Below, piece after piece: positions 1 through 5,620 of a stretch of 6,427 nucleotides of DNA. Below the pieces are notes generated by a model. The model made no database searches, was not told where the DNA came from, and saw only the letters and a program-made list of their open reading frames with translations. Where the stretch lies: contig CAZHNG010000364.1 of the NCBI GenBank assembly GCA_964533785.1, positions 1-6,427 of the forward strand, in the 5' to 3' direction. The position numbers and the translations under genes were made by a program. The DNA is from JANQRV01 sp964533785. Lineage in GTDB: Bacteria > Bacteroidota > Bacteroidia > Chitinophagales > Saprospiraceae. The number at the start of each line of letters is the position of its first letter. Within the stretch, counting starts at the first letter, position 1.

Positions 1-2
1 TA

Positions 3-257
3 AAAGCCACGAAATTTTATTATTCGGGAAAAGTTAAGCATTTTACTGCTGGTAACCTAAAGGGAATACGAACTGAATTTAATATTTCTTTAAATTTATT
101 AGGGTTAAGAGGAACCTACACCGCAGCTTATGCACCACAGGAAAATAATCAGTTTGTGTTAATGTTAGGAAGATCAGCAGGATTATCTGGTTTACCATCT
201 CCTTTCCAAGGTAACTTAAACCGGGGAACAACGGATTTTCCAAAATTTTCTTGGTAA
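3..257 (+). CDS. C-terminal end of an unknown protein (tail module A), 5' truncated by the window
   Basis: The frame is open from the window edge (first complete codon at 3) to TAA at 255-257 and encodes 84 residues. I do not recognise the family. The visible part alternates hydrophobic and polar residues with many Gly, Ser and Thr, as in a run of beta-hairpins, and holds the blocks SGKVKHFTAGNLKG, YTAAYAP and QFVLMLGRSAGLSGLPS. There is no membrane helix. The same blocks recur in degenerate form at 1025-1303 (SGPSSVFNIKNLAG, SASYA, YFVIGIGRDIGWGPIPA), so this is a repeated module in the region. The next gene starts 35 bp downstream on the same strand and encodes a small membrane protein. The second tail is followed by a similar small membrane protein. 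An effector tail with a partner gene is an inference from this layout. It could equally be the end of a secreted or barrel protein. Confidence 0.7.
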   Translation, partial: KATKFYYSGKVKHFTAGNLKGIRTEFNISLNLLGLRGTYTAAYAPQENNQFVLMLGRSAGLSGLPSPFQGNLNRGTTDFPKFSW

Positions 258-292
258 AAGAAATTGGAGCTACTCGATATTAATTTTTCAAA

Positions 293-661
293 ATGAAACC
301 AAAAACGAATCTTTTCTACGTCCTATTCTTCTTGTTTTTCTACGTTATTGGGGGATGGTTTATGTTTCAAAGCGTTAACAAAGAAGTTAAGGAAAAATTT
401 GAAAGCTTAACCTTCCTATCAGATATTGATAGCATAGAATTAGAGGTAAGACATAGTTATATGCAAAATGGAGTGTTGATCATCAATTATGTTTATGGGG
501 TCGAACTCACCCGATGTTGCCAAAAAATAGGTAAAAGGAGAAAATGTCTGAGTCAATTCCTTGAACCGGAAGACTTATTAATAAAACAAAAAAAGAAAAT
601 AACCCTCCTCAGGGATAGCGTACAAATAGGTATCTTTTTTTGTAGAAAACTGGAAAACTAA
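293..661 (+). CDS. small single-pass membrane protein, possible cognate partner of tail A
   Basis: The product has 122 residues. A short basic N-terminus (MKPK) precedes one hydrophobic segment at about residues 7-25, rich in Phe. This suggests a signal anchor with the soluble part in the periplasm. The rest is hydrophilic, with four Cys (75, 76, 85, 117), a basic patch around 78-84, and a C-terminal stretch, PEDLLIKQKKKITLLRDS. That stretch loosely matches TIDSISKEPKTEFLTLFYKN in the protein at 1321-1686. Both proteins have the same length, the same single TM, and the same position just after a tail module, so I take them as distant paralogues. The ATG follows an A-rich stretch without a Shine-Dalgarno sequence, as is common in Bacteroidota. 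The pseudogene start lies 4 bp after the stop. An immunity-like role is inferred from position only; no domain is recognised. Confidence 0.72.
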   Translation: MKPKTNLFYVLFFLFFYVIGGWFMFQSVNKEVKEKFESLTFLSDIDSIELEVRHSYMQNGVLIINYVYGVELTRCCQKIGKRRKCLSQFLEPEDLLIKQKKKITLLRDSVQIGIFFCRKLEN

Positions 662-665
662 TCAA

Positions 666-1303
666 ATGAAAAATTTCTTGTTTTGGGCAGTTTACTATTA
701 AGTGCTGTTACTTGTGCTCAGACTTCGGGGGGAAACCAGAAAACAGATGCTTCCCGGCCACTTAATAGACGGTACAATTCTGATGCGCCGCGAACTACAC
801 GAAAAAATGGCCATGTTACAAGATAGCTGTAATTGGCTGCAACGAGCTTATAGTGGCCTGTAAATATATGGGGCCGTATAACTATGAGGACACTTTGAAG
901 AAGTTTGGTGATGCCTATGCTCCGGGTGTGGGGACGACGGATACGGAAAAAGGGCTGAAGAGGGTTTATACGGTTTTGAAATTAGATTTATTACGAACAC
1001 ATAATTTCAAAGCGGTATTATTAATTTTCAGGACCAAGCTCTGTTTTTAATATTAAAAATCTTGCAGGTTATAGTTGGCAAGCTGCAGCCTCGATAGGTA
1101 TTGGAACTTTGGACTACGGTCTATCAGCTTCATATGCAAGGAGTGGTGATAATGGCCAATATTTTGTGATAGGAATAGGACGAGACATTGGATGGGGACC
1201 TATACCTGCAAAAGTCTCGGGAACGGCGGGATATTATGATAATAGAATTTCCACATTGAAAGACTTTAAATGGTTCAGAGATCCACTAATGTATGGTAAT
1301 TAA
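666..1303 (+). pseudogene. frameshifted gene: signal peptide at the front, tail module B at the end
   Basis: The stretch reads as one gene broken several times. ATG 666 starts MKNFL, then a one-base loss near 677-683 moves the reading to another frame with a signal-peptide-like VLGSLLLSAVTCAQTSGG, ending at TAG 824. A second frame gives GTILMRRELHEKMAMLQDSC and stops at 861. A third gives KYMGPYNYEDTLKKFGDAYA and then GLKRVYTVLK. A last frame carries ISKRYY, an in-frame TAA at 1022, then SGPSSVFNIKNLAG through YFVIGIGRDIGWGPIPA to the final TAA at 1301-1303. The last part lines up with tail module A at 3-257. No single frame covers more than about 90 codons, yet each piece looks like coding sequence, which fits a decayed gene, possibly with internal deletions. 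Sequencing indels are the alternative. The sub-frames at 853-1050 and 1109-1303 are parts of this gene, not separate genes. Family unknown. Confidence 0.62.
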
Positions 1304-1320
1304 TCAGTTCAAATAATTTT

Positions 1321-1686
1321 ATGAAGCTAAAGTATCTAATTATCGGAATGATGATTTTTGTCGGCATTTCCATGTTGTTTTGGATGAGGTCGATAGACAA
1401 AGCACTCTGGAAACATGTAGATGAGTTAATCTCAATTTGTTATAAAGATGAATTCCATAAAAAAGTAAATAGCTTTAGGGAGTACAACGGAATAACTGAG
1501 ATCAATCATAAATATAAACTGAGAGTTCATTATCTGGAATTAGATGATGAGGTGTTTGTAATTTATTTTCCGGAAACAATTGACTCAATTAGCAAAGAAC
1601 CTAAAACTGAGTTCCTTACCCTATTTTATAAAAATGGAAAGTCTATCTTACTCAAGGGAAATTTCAGTAATTGTAACGAGGAATGA
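1321..1686 (+). CDS. small single-pass membrane protein, possible cognate partner of tail B
   Basis: The product has 121 residues. The N-terminus MKLK is followed by a hydrophobic segment at about residues 5-22 and then Arg23, which fits a signal anchor. The remaining 98 residues are hydrophilic and beta-prone (KLRVHYLELDDEVFVIYFP), with two Cys (40 and 118) and a segment TIDSISKEPKTEFLTLFYKN that resembles the equivalent segment of the protein at 293-661. The ATG lies 17 bp after the end of the pseudogene carrying tail B. The stop TGA overlaps an ATG in the arrangement ATGA at 1683-1686, typical of translational coupling to a next gene, of which only a remnant is left. No family is recognised. 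The partner or immunity role is inferred from the repeated layout, not from a motif. Confidence 0.72.
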   Translation: MKLKYLIIGMMIFVGISMLFWMRSIDKALWKHVDELISICYKDEFHKKVNSFREYNGITEINHKYKLRVHYLELDDEVFVIYFPETIDSISKEPKTEFLTLFYKNGKSILLKGNFSNCNEE

Positions 1687-1800
1687 CAGGTAAGATACTG
1701 AAGAAGGGGTTTATGCAGGTTTTGGGTATTACTTGTAGGATTAAGTAGAGGAATAAACTCTGGTGCAGGAGGTCCTTCGGTCTTTAGCTTCCTTGGTTAA
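1683..1800 (+). pseudogene. remnant of a third tail module (tail C) running into the opposite-strand gene
   Basis: Directly after the preceding gene, one frame reads EEGVYAGFGYYL to TAG 1736. With one base added at about 1735 it continues as VGLSRGINSGAGGPSVFSF and ends at TAA 1798-1800. This resembles the ends of tail A (QFVLMLGRSAGLSGLPS) and tail B (YFVIGIGRDIGWGPIPA), with the shared order of aromatic/aliphatic strand, Gly-Leu/Ile, Arg and a Gly-Pro turn. ATG 1683 overlaps the previous stop but its own frame closes after 21 codons. The upstream part of the module is missing. The remnant overlaps the last 15-20 codons of the minus-strand gene at 1741-2223, so a rearrangement joint probably lies between about 1765 and 1800. 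The homology is by eye over a short stretch and is tentative. Confidence 0.4.
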
Positions 1801-2223
1801 TGCCATGCTTTTCCGTCGGGTGATCTTTTTGATGTATTGAACATTACGAAAGCGAAGCGCACTCCAATCAGCATCGATAGCCACCATTCTTACTCCTTCG
1901 TATCCGAACTGTCCCATTATTTCCCAACCGGTATCCCGGTTAAAGTTGCAGGTATATTTTTTAGAAGACTTTTTCGGATAGGCAAACCACACCAGGGCAT
2001 CTCCATCGATTTTTCCAAATATTTCAGGAGCCAGGGCATCGATCTGTTCTTTTTCAGTAACGAATGACAATACGAATTCGATAAAATCGACTTTCGAAAT
2101 ATCGGTTTCAATTTTGGCGTATTCCCGCATGGTTTGCAGGTTTGGCGTAAAAGAACCGGGGGGATGAATAACCAGTATTTCCGGCTGGGATTTGTAGTTC
2201 AACTTTTTAAAGATCGCATTCAT
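1741..2223 (-). CDS. conserved hypothetical cytoplasmic protein, probably with an altered C-terminus
   Basis: The product has 160 residues, with no signal peptide or TM. It begins MNAIFKKLNYKSQPEILVIH, has a central acidic and helical part, then the most characteristic block at residues 72-126: GDALVWFAYPKKSSKK, FNRDTGWEIMGQFGYEG and VRMVAIDADWSALRFR. From memory this is a widespread Bacteroidota hypothetical family whose layout recalls DUF3052-like proteins (a strand, a helix, and a 'W-x-x-x-P-K' type strand), but I cannot confirm that. Function is unknown. The start lies 4 bp after the stop of the lipoprotein gene, so the two are almost certainly cotranscribed. The tail after KEAKDRR (residues 151-160, TSCTRVYSST) does not look like the rest. 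It is antisense to the remnant of tail C, which suggests that the original C-terminus was replaced at a rearrangement joint. Confidence 0.8.
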   Translation of the reverse strand: MNAIFKKLNYKSQPEILVIHPPGSFTPNLQTMREYAKIETDISKVDFIEFVLSFVTEKEQIDALAPEIFGKIDGDALVWFAYPKKSSKKYTCNFNRDTGWEIMGQFGYEGVRMVAIDADWSALRFRNVQYIKKITRRKSMALTKEAKDRRTSCTRVYSST

Positions 2224-2227
2224 GATA

Positions 2228-2707
2228 TTACAGGTTAACTTTACCGACGCTTGCCGTCGAATTTAACGTATCATCTTTCACAAGCGCATTGTAGGCACCG
2301 TCGATATTTTTCTTTATCTCCAGGATCTTGGCTTTTAAAGTTTCCTGGGTATCAAGCATTTTCCTTGCAGAAACGGGCTGTGAGGATGCTTGAGACTCTG
2401 CGGCTTGCGTTTCAATATCAGCCGTACTTTGCTTAAATTGATTTTTCCAATCCAGGTAATCGCTTTCCAGCGATTCTATTTGATCAATAAAGGCCAACTC
2501 TTTTTCATTTAACATCCGCCCCTGAATGTTAATACTGTTCTTCTTCTGGATTAGCGTTTTCAATTTCTCGTTTAATTGAGCATCAATTTTTGAGATCTCT
2601 TCATGAATTTGCCGAGCCTCTTTTATAGATGCTTTTTCTTGTACGGGATTGCATGCGAAAACAAGGAATAATAAGGCGTAGATAGTTGTAATGATTTGCC
2701 GTAGCAT
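2228..2707 (-). CDS. small lipoprotein with coiled-coil segments
   Basis: The product has 159 residues. An N-terminal stretch (MLRQIITTIYALLFLVFAC) ends in a lipobox-like V-F-A-C, with Cys19 as the probable lipidation site, so the mature protein would be membrane-anchored and extracytoplasmic. Residues 27-92 and about 117-143 are charged, helical and heptad-like (IHEEISKIDAQLNEKLKTLI, LKAKILEIKKNI), consistent with coiled coils. A Ser/Gln/Ala-rich linker (about 98-113) lies between them. There is no recognisable enzymatic domain. It is the first gene of a two-gene unit with the conserved hypothetical at 1741-2223. A possible promoter lies just upstream at 2725-2752. A role in envelope organisation is plausible for such a protein but is only inferred. 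Confidence 0.82.
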   Translation of the reverse strand: MLRQIITTIYALLFLVFACNPVQEKASIKEARQIHEEISKIDAQLNEKLKTLIQKKNSINIQGRMLNEKELAFIDQIESLESDYLDWKNQFKQSTADIETQAAESQASSQPVSARKMLDTQETLKAKILEIKKNIDGAYNALVKDDTLNSTASVGKVNL

Positions 2708-2724
2708 ATTAATCGATTTTTGGT

Positions 2725-2752
2725 CAAAAATTTTTTACCAGGGTATTTCCAA
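2725..2752 (-). promoter_or_regulatory. candidate Bacteroidota-type promoter of the lipoprotein unit
   Basis: Read on the minus strand, AATTTTTG (2732-2725) matches seven of the eight positions of the Bacteroidota -7 box TAnnTTTG when the two n are counted as matches. A TTG (2752-2750) stands 17 bp upstream, in the place of the -33 element. The start codon at 2707 would lie about 17 bp downstream of the -7 box, giving a very short leader. The -7 box sits inside an 18-bp near-palindrome, GGTCAAAAATTTTTTACC (2722-2739, eight of nine pairs), which might be an operator or just AT symmetry. Confidence 0.3.
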
Positions 2753-2790
2753 TGCTTTTATTTTCGGGCAGACTTTGCTAATGGAAATAC
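2743..2790. repeat. 9-bp perfect inverted repeat upstream of the lipoprotein gene
   Basis: GTATTTCCA at 2743-2751 is repeated in inverted form as TGGAAATAC at 2782-2790. After one mismatch a further pair extends each arm to 11 bp. The spacer is about 30 bp. It overlaps the upstream edge of the candidate promoter, so a regulatory dyad is possible, but a simple hairpin is equally likely. Confidence 0.45.
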
Positions 2791-2825
2791 TTAACCCTTA
2801 AATTACTGTAAGATACTCATATAGC

Positions 2826-2858
2826 TGATTTTTTTACTGTCTAAAGACGTAAAAATCA
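2826..2858. repeat. AT-rich perfect-core hairpin
   Basis: Outer arms TGATTTTT and AAAAATCA, then AC/GT, then GTCT/AGAC around a two-base AA loop, give about 14 pairs interrupted only by bulged T residues. It lies in a gene-free spacer about 120 bp upstream of the lipoprotein start. It lacks the GC stem and U-tract of a standard intrinsic terminator, so its role is unknown. Confidence 0.45.
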
Positions 2859-3078
2859 TGAATTTATTGTTTGGGGAGATCATAGGAATGTCCTTAAATT
2901 GTTTCGGTATGACATCTTATTACTGTTCAAAAATCAGACCGTTTTACCCTTTTCAAATCTTGACATGTTTGGGATACTAAAAACCTGCCGCCTCATTGTT
3001 TTCAAAATCACTACCTTCTTTGCTAAAATCTGCCAAATTGTAAGACCTATTTATTTGTGCTTTGTCATTTTGAAAAAA
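2859..3078. other. gene-free AT-rich spacer
   Basis: I see no convincing gene on either strand. The only plus-strand frame (2899-3102) starts with TTG, is unusually hydrophobic and ends inside the foldback element. On the minus strand short coding-like scraps (for example IPKQFKDIPMISPNN around 2875-2920) are interrupted by several stops and could be remains of a decayed gene, but cannot be supported. Confidence 0.4.
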
Positions 3079-3276
3079 CTAGTGGTTCCCGCCAGAAGTT
3101 AATGCCATTTTTGGGTCGGGTATTTTTTCGAAAGGCAACGAGGAAGTGGGATAAAGGGACCCACATCCGAGTTTGAAAAACCGCGCATAGCCCCGCTACG
3201 TAAGGCTTTTGAGAACGCAGCATTTCGGAAAAAGGCCCAGCCAAAAAGGGTAGAAATTTCTGGTGGGAACCACTAG
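3079..3276. mobile_element. 198-bp MITE-like foldback element with 19-bp terminal inverted repeats
   Basis: The ends are CTAGTGGTTCCCGCCAGAA (3079-3097) and its inverted copy (3258-3276), with 18 of 19 bases matching. A 7-bp unmatched stretch follows on each side, and then a second inverted region: 3105-3136 against 3220-3250, about 25 matches over 32 positions, including the block CGAAA and a T5 run. The whole is thus an imperfect palindrome of about 58-bp arms around an 83-bp core, which itself holds a GTGGG/CCCAC hairpin (3146-3164). There is no ORF. GC is about 49 percent by hand count, clearly higher than the AT-rich flanks. CTAG at both ends could be a 4-bp target duplication, or TA could be one with GTGG ends. 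No cognate transposase is present in the window, so the mobility is inferred. Confidence 0.6.
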
Positions 3277-3801
3277 ATGGCTACAAATATGGAATGAAAC
3301 CCTTATTGTCTATTCGTTTATACGCTAATCTGTTTATGCAAAAATCGCCGGAAATAAATCAATAGCTAAACAAACAAACACATCAACCTACCAATTATTA
3401 GATGGTATGAGTTGTTCGGCGTTCCGATTTACTAAAGTGATAAAGTAGTATGAAGATAAGTGCTCCCAAATTGTGGCAATCTTATCAAAAGCGATCACTA
3501 TTTATCGCGCATACCAAAAGATTTCCACAACTTGTTCGAACGAAAGCACTTTGATATTTCGGTTTTATCCTGAAATTTTCCCAAATCAAAGGAAATTGAT
3601 CCCGCCTTGCTCCCTTTTTTAACACCGCCTTCCTCTCAAAATAATAATTCCAGATTCAAAAACGTATAAATAATGTCCATCAATTATTTTACCTGCTTTC
3701 AGTACAGTGCTTTTATATTTTGGGATGATTGATTTTTGTGCCTTTCCCTGGTCGCATTTTCTTTCCTTAATTAAACCCGCTGTCTGTCCTACAAAAGAAC
3801 A
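3277..3801. other. gene-free spacer upstream of the DUF5723 gene
   Basis: No convincing gene is present. On the minus strand two adjacent frames look weakly coding: one from 3813 to 3619 (KAGKIIDGHYLYVFESGIII) and, shifted, one from about 3635 to 3498 (KAGSISFDLGKFQDKTEISK). Joined by a frameshift near 3630 they might be a gene remnant of about 100 residues. No family is recognised. No clear promoter for the gene at 3802 could be found; the bases just before its ATG carry no Shine-Dalgarno sequence. Confidence 0.35.
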
Positions 3802-5250
3802 ATGAAGAAACAACTCCTCCTTATCGTCGCTATCCTATTTTTGATCGATGTAGTAGCAAAATCCCAAAGCCAGTTGGGCATAAGAAATGATAATTTTTCC
3901 GGGATCAATATGACCTTATTGAACCCGGCCGGTCACATGACGAGCCCGATGAACTGGGATCTCAATCTAATTGAAGGTTATTCATTTGTGCAAAATAACT
4001 ACGCCTATTTCGTCAATTCCAATGTACTCGGTTTGGCTACAAATGATAAATCTTTTGTGTATGGCCCAGATAACCGGCTTAGAGATAAACCCTTGGAAGG
4101 GAATATCCTGGAATATTATGAAGATGAAAGGGATCGGTATGGTGTATTTCACGGTGGTGTTATGGGGCCTTCCTTTTTTATCCGCTTGACCCCCAATCAT
4201 TCGGTAGGTCTTATAACGAGGACGAGAATGAGTTCGAGTATTACCGGGATACCCAATGAATTGAGTTTTTATCAGTTTAATGAATTGCTGGAGTCAGATC
4301 GGTTTACCCTCGATGCCTCGAATGCCGGCGTGTTATCGTGGGGAGAAATAGGAGTGAATTATTTATACCAGAAAGAAACCAGTACCGGGCAGTTGGGGCT
4401 TGGTATAACCTTAAAATACCTCAGCGGATTTGACGGAGCTTACGTATACAATGAAACGCCAATAACCCTTTCAAATTTACCCGGGGATTCCCTGCGTAGC
4501 GAGCCGGGGGCAGTGCAGTTCGCCTATACCAACACCAGCGTTGAAGATTCGGATGCCCTTAAATTTAAAAATAACGGATCCGGCATTTCAGCAGATATAG
4601 GCCTGTCTTTCGCAGGCGGCCAGCAAAACAACGGGCAGTACAAATGGAAACTGGGCGTTTCATTGCTCGATATTGGCAAAGTCAGTTTTCCTGATAACGC
4701 CACCTTTCACAGAATTGCCATAGATACCTTCGCTGAGTTTGGCGGGCAAGAGTACAGAACTTTTGACGGTATTGAAGAAACGGAAGAGGCTTTAGAGTAC
4801 TTTAGTTTTCAAATTCTCGGTGATTCTACGGCTTCCGTCGCCGGCAATTCATTCAGTATGTGGCTTCCAACCGCGGCAAGTATACAATTTGATTTTGCAG
4901 TCACCCAGAAAATATTCGTCAATGCTACCATCGTTCAGGGAGTACCACTGGCCAGGAATGGGGTGCGCCGGACAAATTTACTCGGGTTGACTCCTCGTTA
5001 TGAAAGTCGGTGGTTAAGTATTGCCGTTCCTGTTTCTTACTACAATTTCGATCAATTCAGGCTAGGACTATCCGGAAGACTGGGGCCATTGTTCCTGGGA
5101 ACAGATAATTTGAATAGCTTTGTTTCCAAATCAGATTTATCAGGCACTGACTTTTACATAGGGTTAAAAATCAACCCTTTATTGTGGGGCGGTAAAAACA
5201 AGGATAGAAGGGATGTTGGTCGTGGTAGCGTGCGGTGCCCGCAGTTTTAG
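3802..5250 (+). CDS. DUF5723-family outer-membrane beta-barrel protein
   Basis: The product has 482 residues, a usual length for the family. The N-terminus MKKQLLLIVAILFLIDVVAK is a signal peptide (an Asp at 16 within the hydrophobic core is unusual), cleaved near residues 19-23. The mature start, with the NDNFSGINMTLLNPAGH block, and the central NxxxLKFK-type barrel strands are followed by the family hallmark MWLPTAASIQFDF (from residue 353) and by TPRYESRWLSIAVPVSY, FRLGLSGRLGPLFLGTDNL and a strand ending in YIGLKINPL. These belong to the DUF5723 proteins of Bacteroidota, predicted outer-membrane barrels of unknown function that often sit near OmpA-like genes; none is seen here. The C-terminus is a short basic tail ending CPQF. 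The ATG is the first Met before the signal peptide and fits well. The gene stands alone, with long spacers on both sides. Confidence 0.9.
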   Translation: MKKQLLLIVAILFLIDVVAKSQSQLGIRNDNFSGINMTLLNPAGHMTSPMNWDLNLIEGYSFVQNNYAYFVNSNVLGLATNDKSFVYGPDNRLRDKPLEGNILEYYEDERDRYGVFHGGVMGPSFFIRLTPNHSVGLITRTRMSSSITGIPNELSFYQFNELLESDRFTLDASNAGVLSWGEIGVNYLYQKETSTGQLGLGITLKYLSGFDGAYVYNETPITLSNLPGDSLRSEPGAVQFAYTNTSVEDSDALKFKNNGSGISADIGLSFAGGQQNNGQYKWKLGVSLLDIGKVSFPDNATFHRIAIDTFAEFGGQEYRTFDGIEETEEALEYFSFQILGDSTASVAGNSFSMWLPTAASIQFDFAVTQKIFVNATIVQGVPLARNGVRRTNLLGLTPRYESRWLSIAVPVSYYNFDQFRLGLSGRLGPLFLGTDNLNSFVSKSDLSGTDFYIGLKINPLLWGGKNKDRRDVGRGSVRCPQF

Positions 5251-5256
5251 GTGTCG

Positions 5257-5287
5257 GAAGGGATGAATTTTCGGGACTTCGTCCTTC
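5257..5287 (+). terminator. weak hairpin just after the DUF5723 gene
   Basis: GAAGG (5257-5261) pairs with CCTTC (5283-5287), and an inner GAA/TTC pair closes a 10-base loop across small internal mismatches. It starts 7 bp after the stop codon and is followed by TAATTATT rather than a U-run. It is a possible but weak transcription end. Confidence 0.22.
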
Positions 5288-5367
5288 TAATTATTGGAAA
5301 TTATGAAATACCAATGTCAAAATAGGGTAGCAGCATAAGCAAGCAACCCTGAAAATCAAAAGAACTG

Positions 5368-5540
5368 TTGTTTATAAGTAAGTGAGAAGCCAGATATAAG
5401 ATGCTAGATGCTAGACTGTGTGTGATTGATTGTGAGGGTCCTGATGCTTGCGATCAGGACATTTATCGTCCTGACTGTAAACGTCAGGAGAGTGTGTAAT
5501 AAGCATAACTTATAATTGTCCATCCACTTACTTAAAACAA
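5368..5540. repeat. 173-bp structured element: inverted ends around two tandem hairpins
   Basis: TTGTTTATAAGTAAGTG (5368-5384) is inverted as CACTTACTTAAAACAA (5525-5540), identical except for a one-base indel. Ten unpaired bases follow on each side (5385-5394 and 5515-5524), then a second inner stem, TATAAG-ATGC (5395-5404) against GCAT-AA-CTTATA (5503-5514). The centre holds a direct repeat GATGCTAGATGCTAGAC (5400-5416) and two hairpins at 5438-5460 and 5468-5490. The fold is a closed multibranch structure, either a MITE-like insertion or a structured RNA. There is no ORF and no family match. Confidence 0.55.
5438..5490. repeat. pair of tandem palindromes, GTCCTGAT/ATCAGGAC and GTCCTGAC/GTCAGGAG
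   Basis: The first hairpin (5438-5460) has a perfect 8-bp stem and a 7-base loop GCTTGCG, in which GC/GC can pair further. The second (5468-5490) has a 7-bp stem, also with a 7-base loop (TGTAAAC) in which GT/AC can pair. The two are separated by 7 bases. Same stem start, same loop length and same spacing make them two copies of one unit. Their loops differ in sequence but keep the pairing. Confidence 0.7.
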
Positions 5541-5620
5541 AGCTCCAAATAGATACCCTGTAAAGAGAATGCCTATTGATTTTCAGAGATACTTCAGAAA
5601 ATGCCTTATTGAACGGCGAC

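Larger units (their letters stand above)
5288..5620. other. gene-free spacer holding a structured repeat element
   Basis: The spacer lies between convergent genes (+ ending 5250, - ending 5621) and contains the inverted-end element at 5368-5540. Outside the element nothing is recognised. A minus-strand frame (5404-5730) crosses the hairpins and the 3' end of the barrel gene and is not coding. Confidence 0.5.

Noticed and set aside
853..1050. Stand-alone small gene (65 aa)
   Set aside because: It is a middle piece of the frameshifted gene at 666-1303. Its N- and C-terminal ends come from shifted frames and it has no start context of its own.
1109..1303. Stand-alone small gene starting at TTG
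   Set aside because: The frame continues upstream to 1025 with residues that match tail A, so the TTG is internal.
3..1303. Rhs or type 23 polymorphic toxin tail
   Set aside because: The gene context suggested it, but no Rhs/YD repeats and none of the toxin motifs I could recall are visible, so no family name is given.
1837..2067. Plus-strand ORF opposite the conserved hypothetical gene
   Set aside because: It is fully antisense to a well-supported gene and has no features of its own.
2899..3102. Plus-strand ORF of 67 aa
   Set aside because: TTG start, skewed hydrophobic composition of AT-rich DNA, and an end inside the foldback element.
3455..3486. GATAAG/CTTATC inverted repeat
   Set aside because: A 6-bp arm with a 20-base loop is expected by chance in AT-rich DNA of this length.
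5438..5490. Start of a CRISPR array
   Set aside because: There are only two units, each an internal palindrome, with a 7-base gap between them and no spacers.
5438..5490. Bidirectional intrinsic terminators
   Set aside because: The stems are stable and sit between convergent genes, but no T-run follows on either strand. A repeat or structured element fits better, though termination is not excluded.
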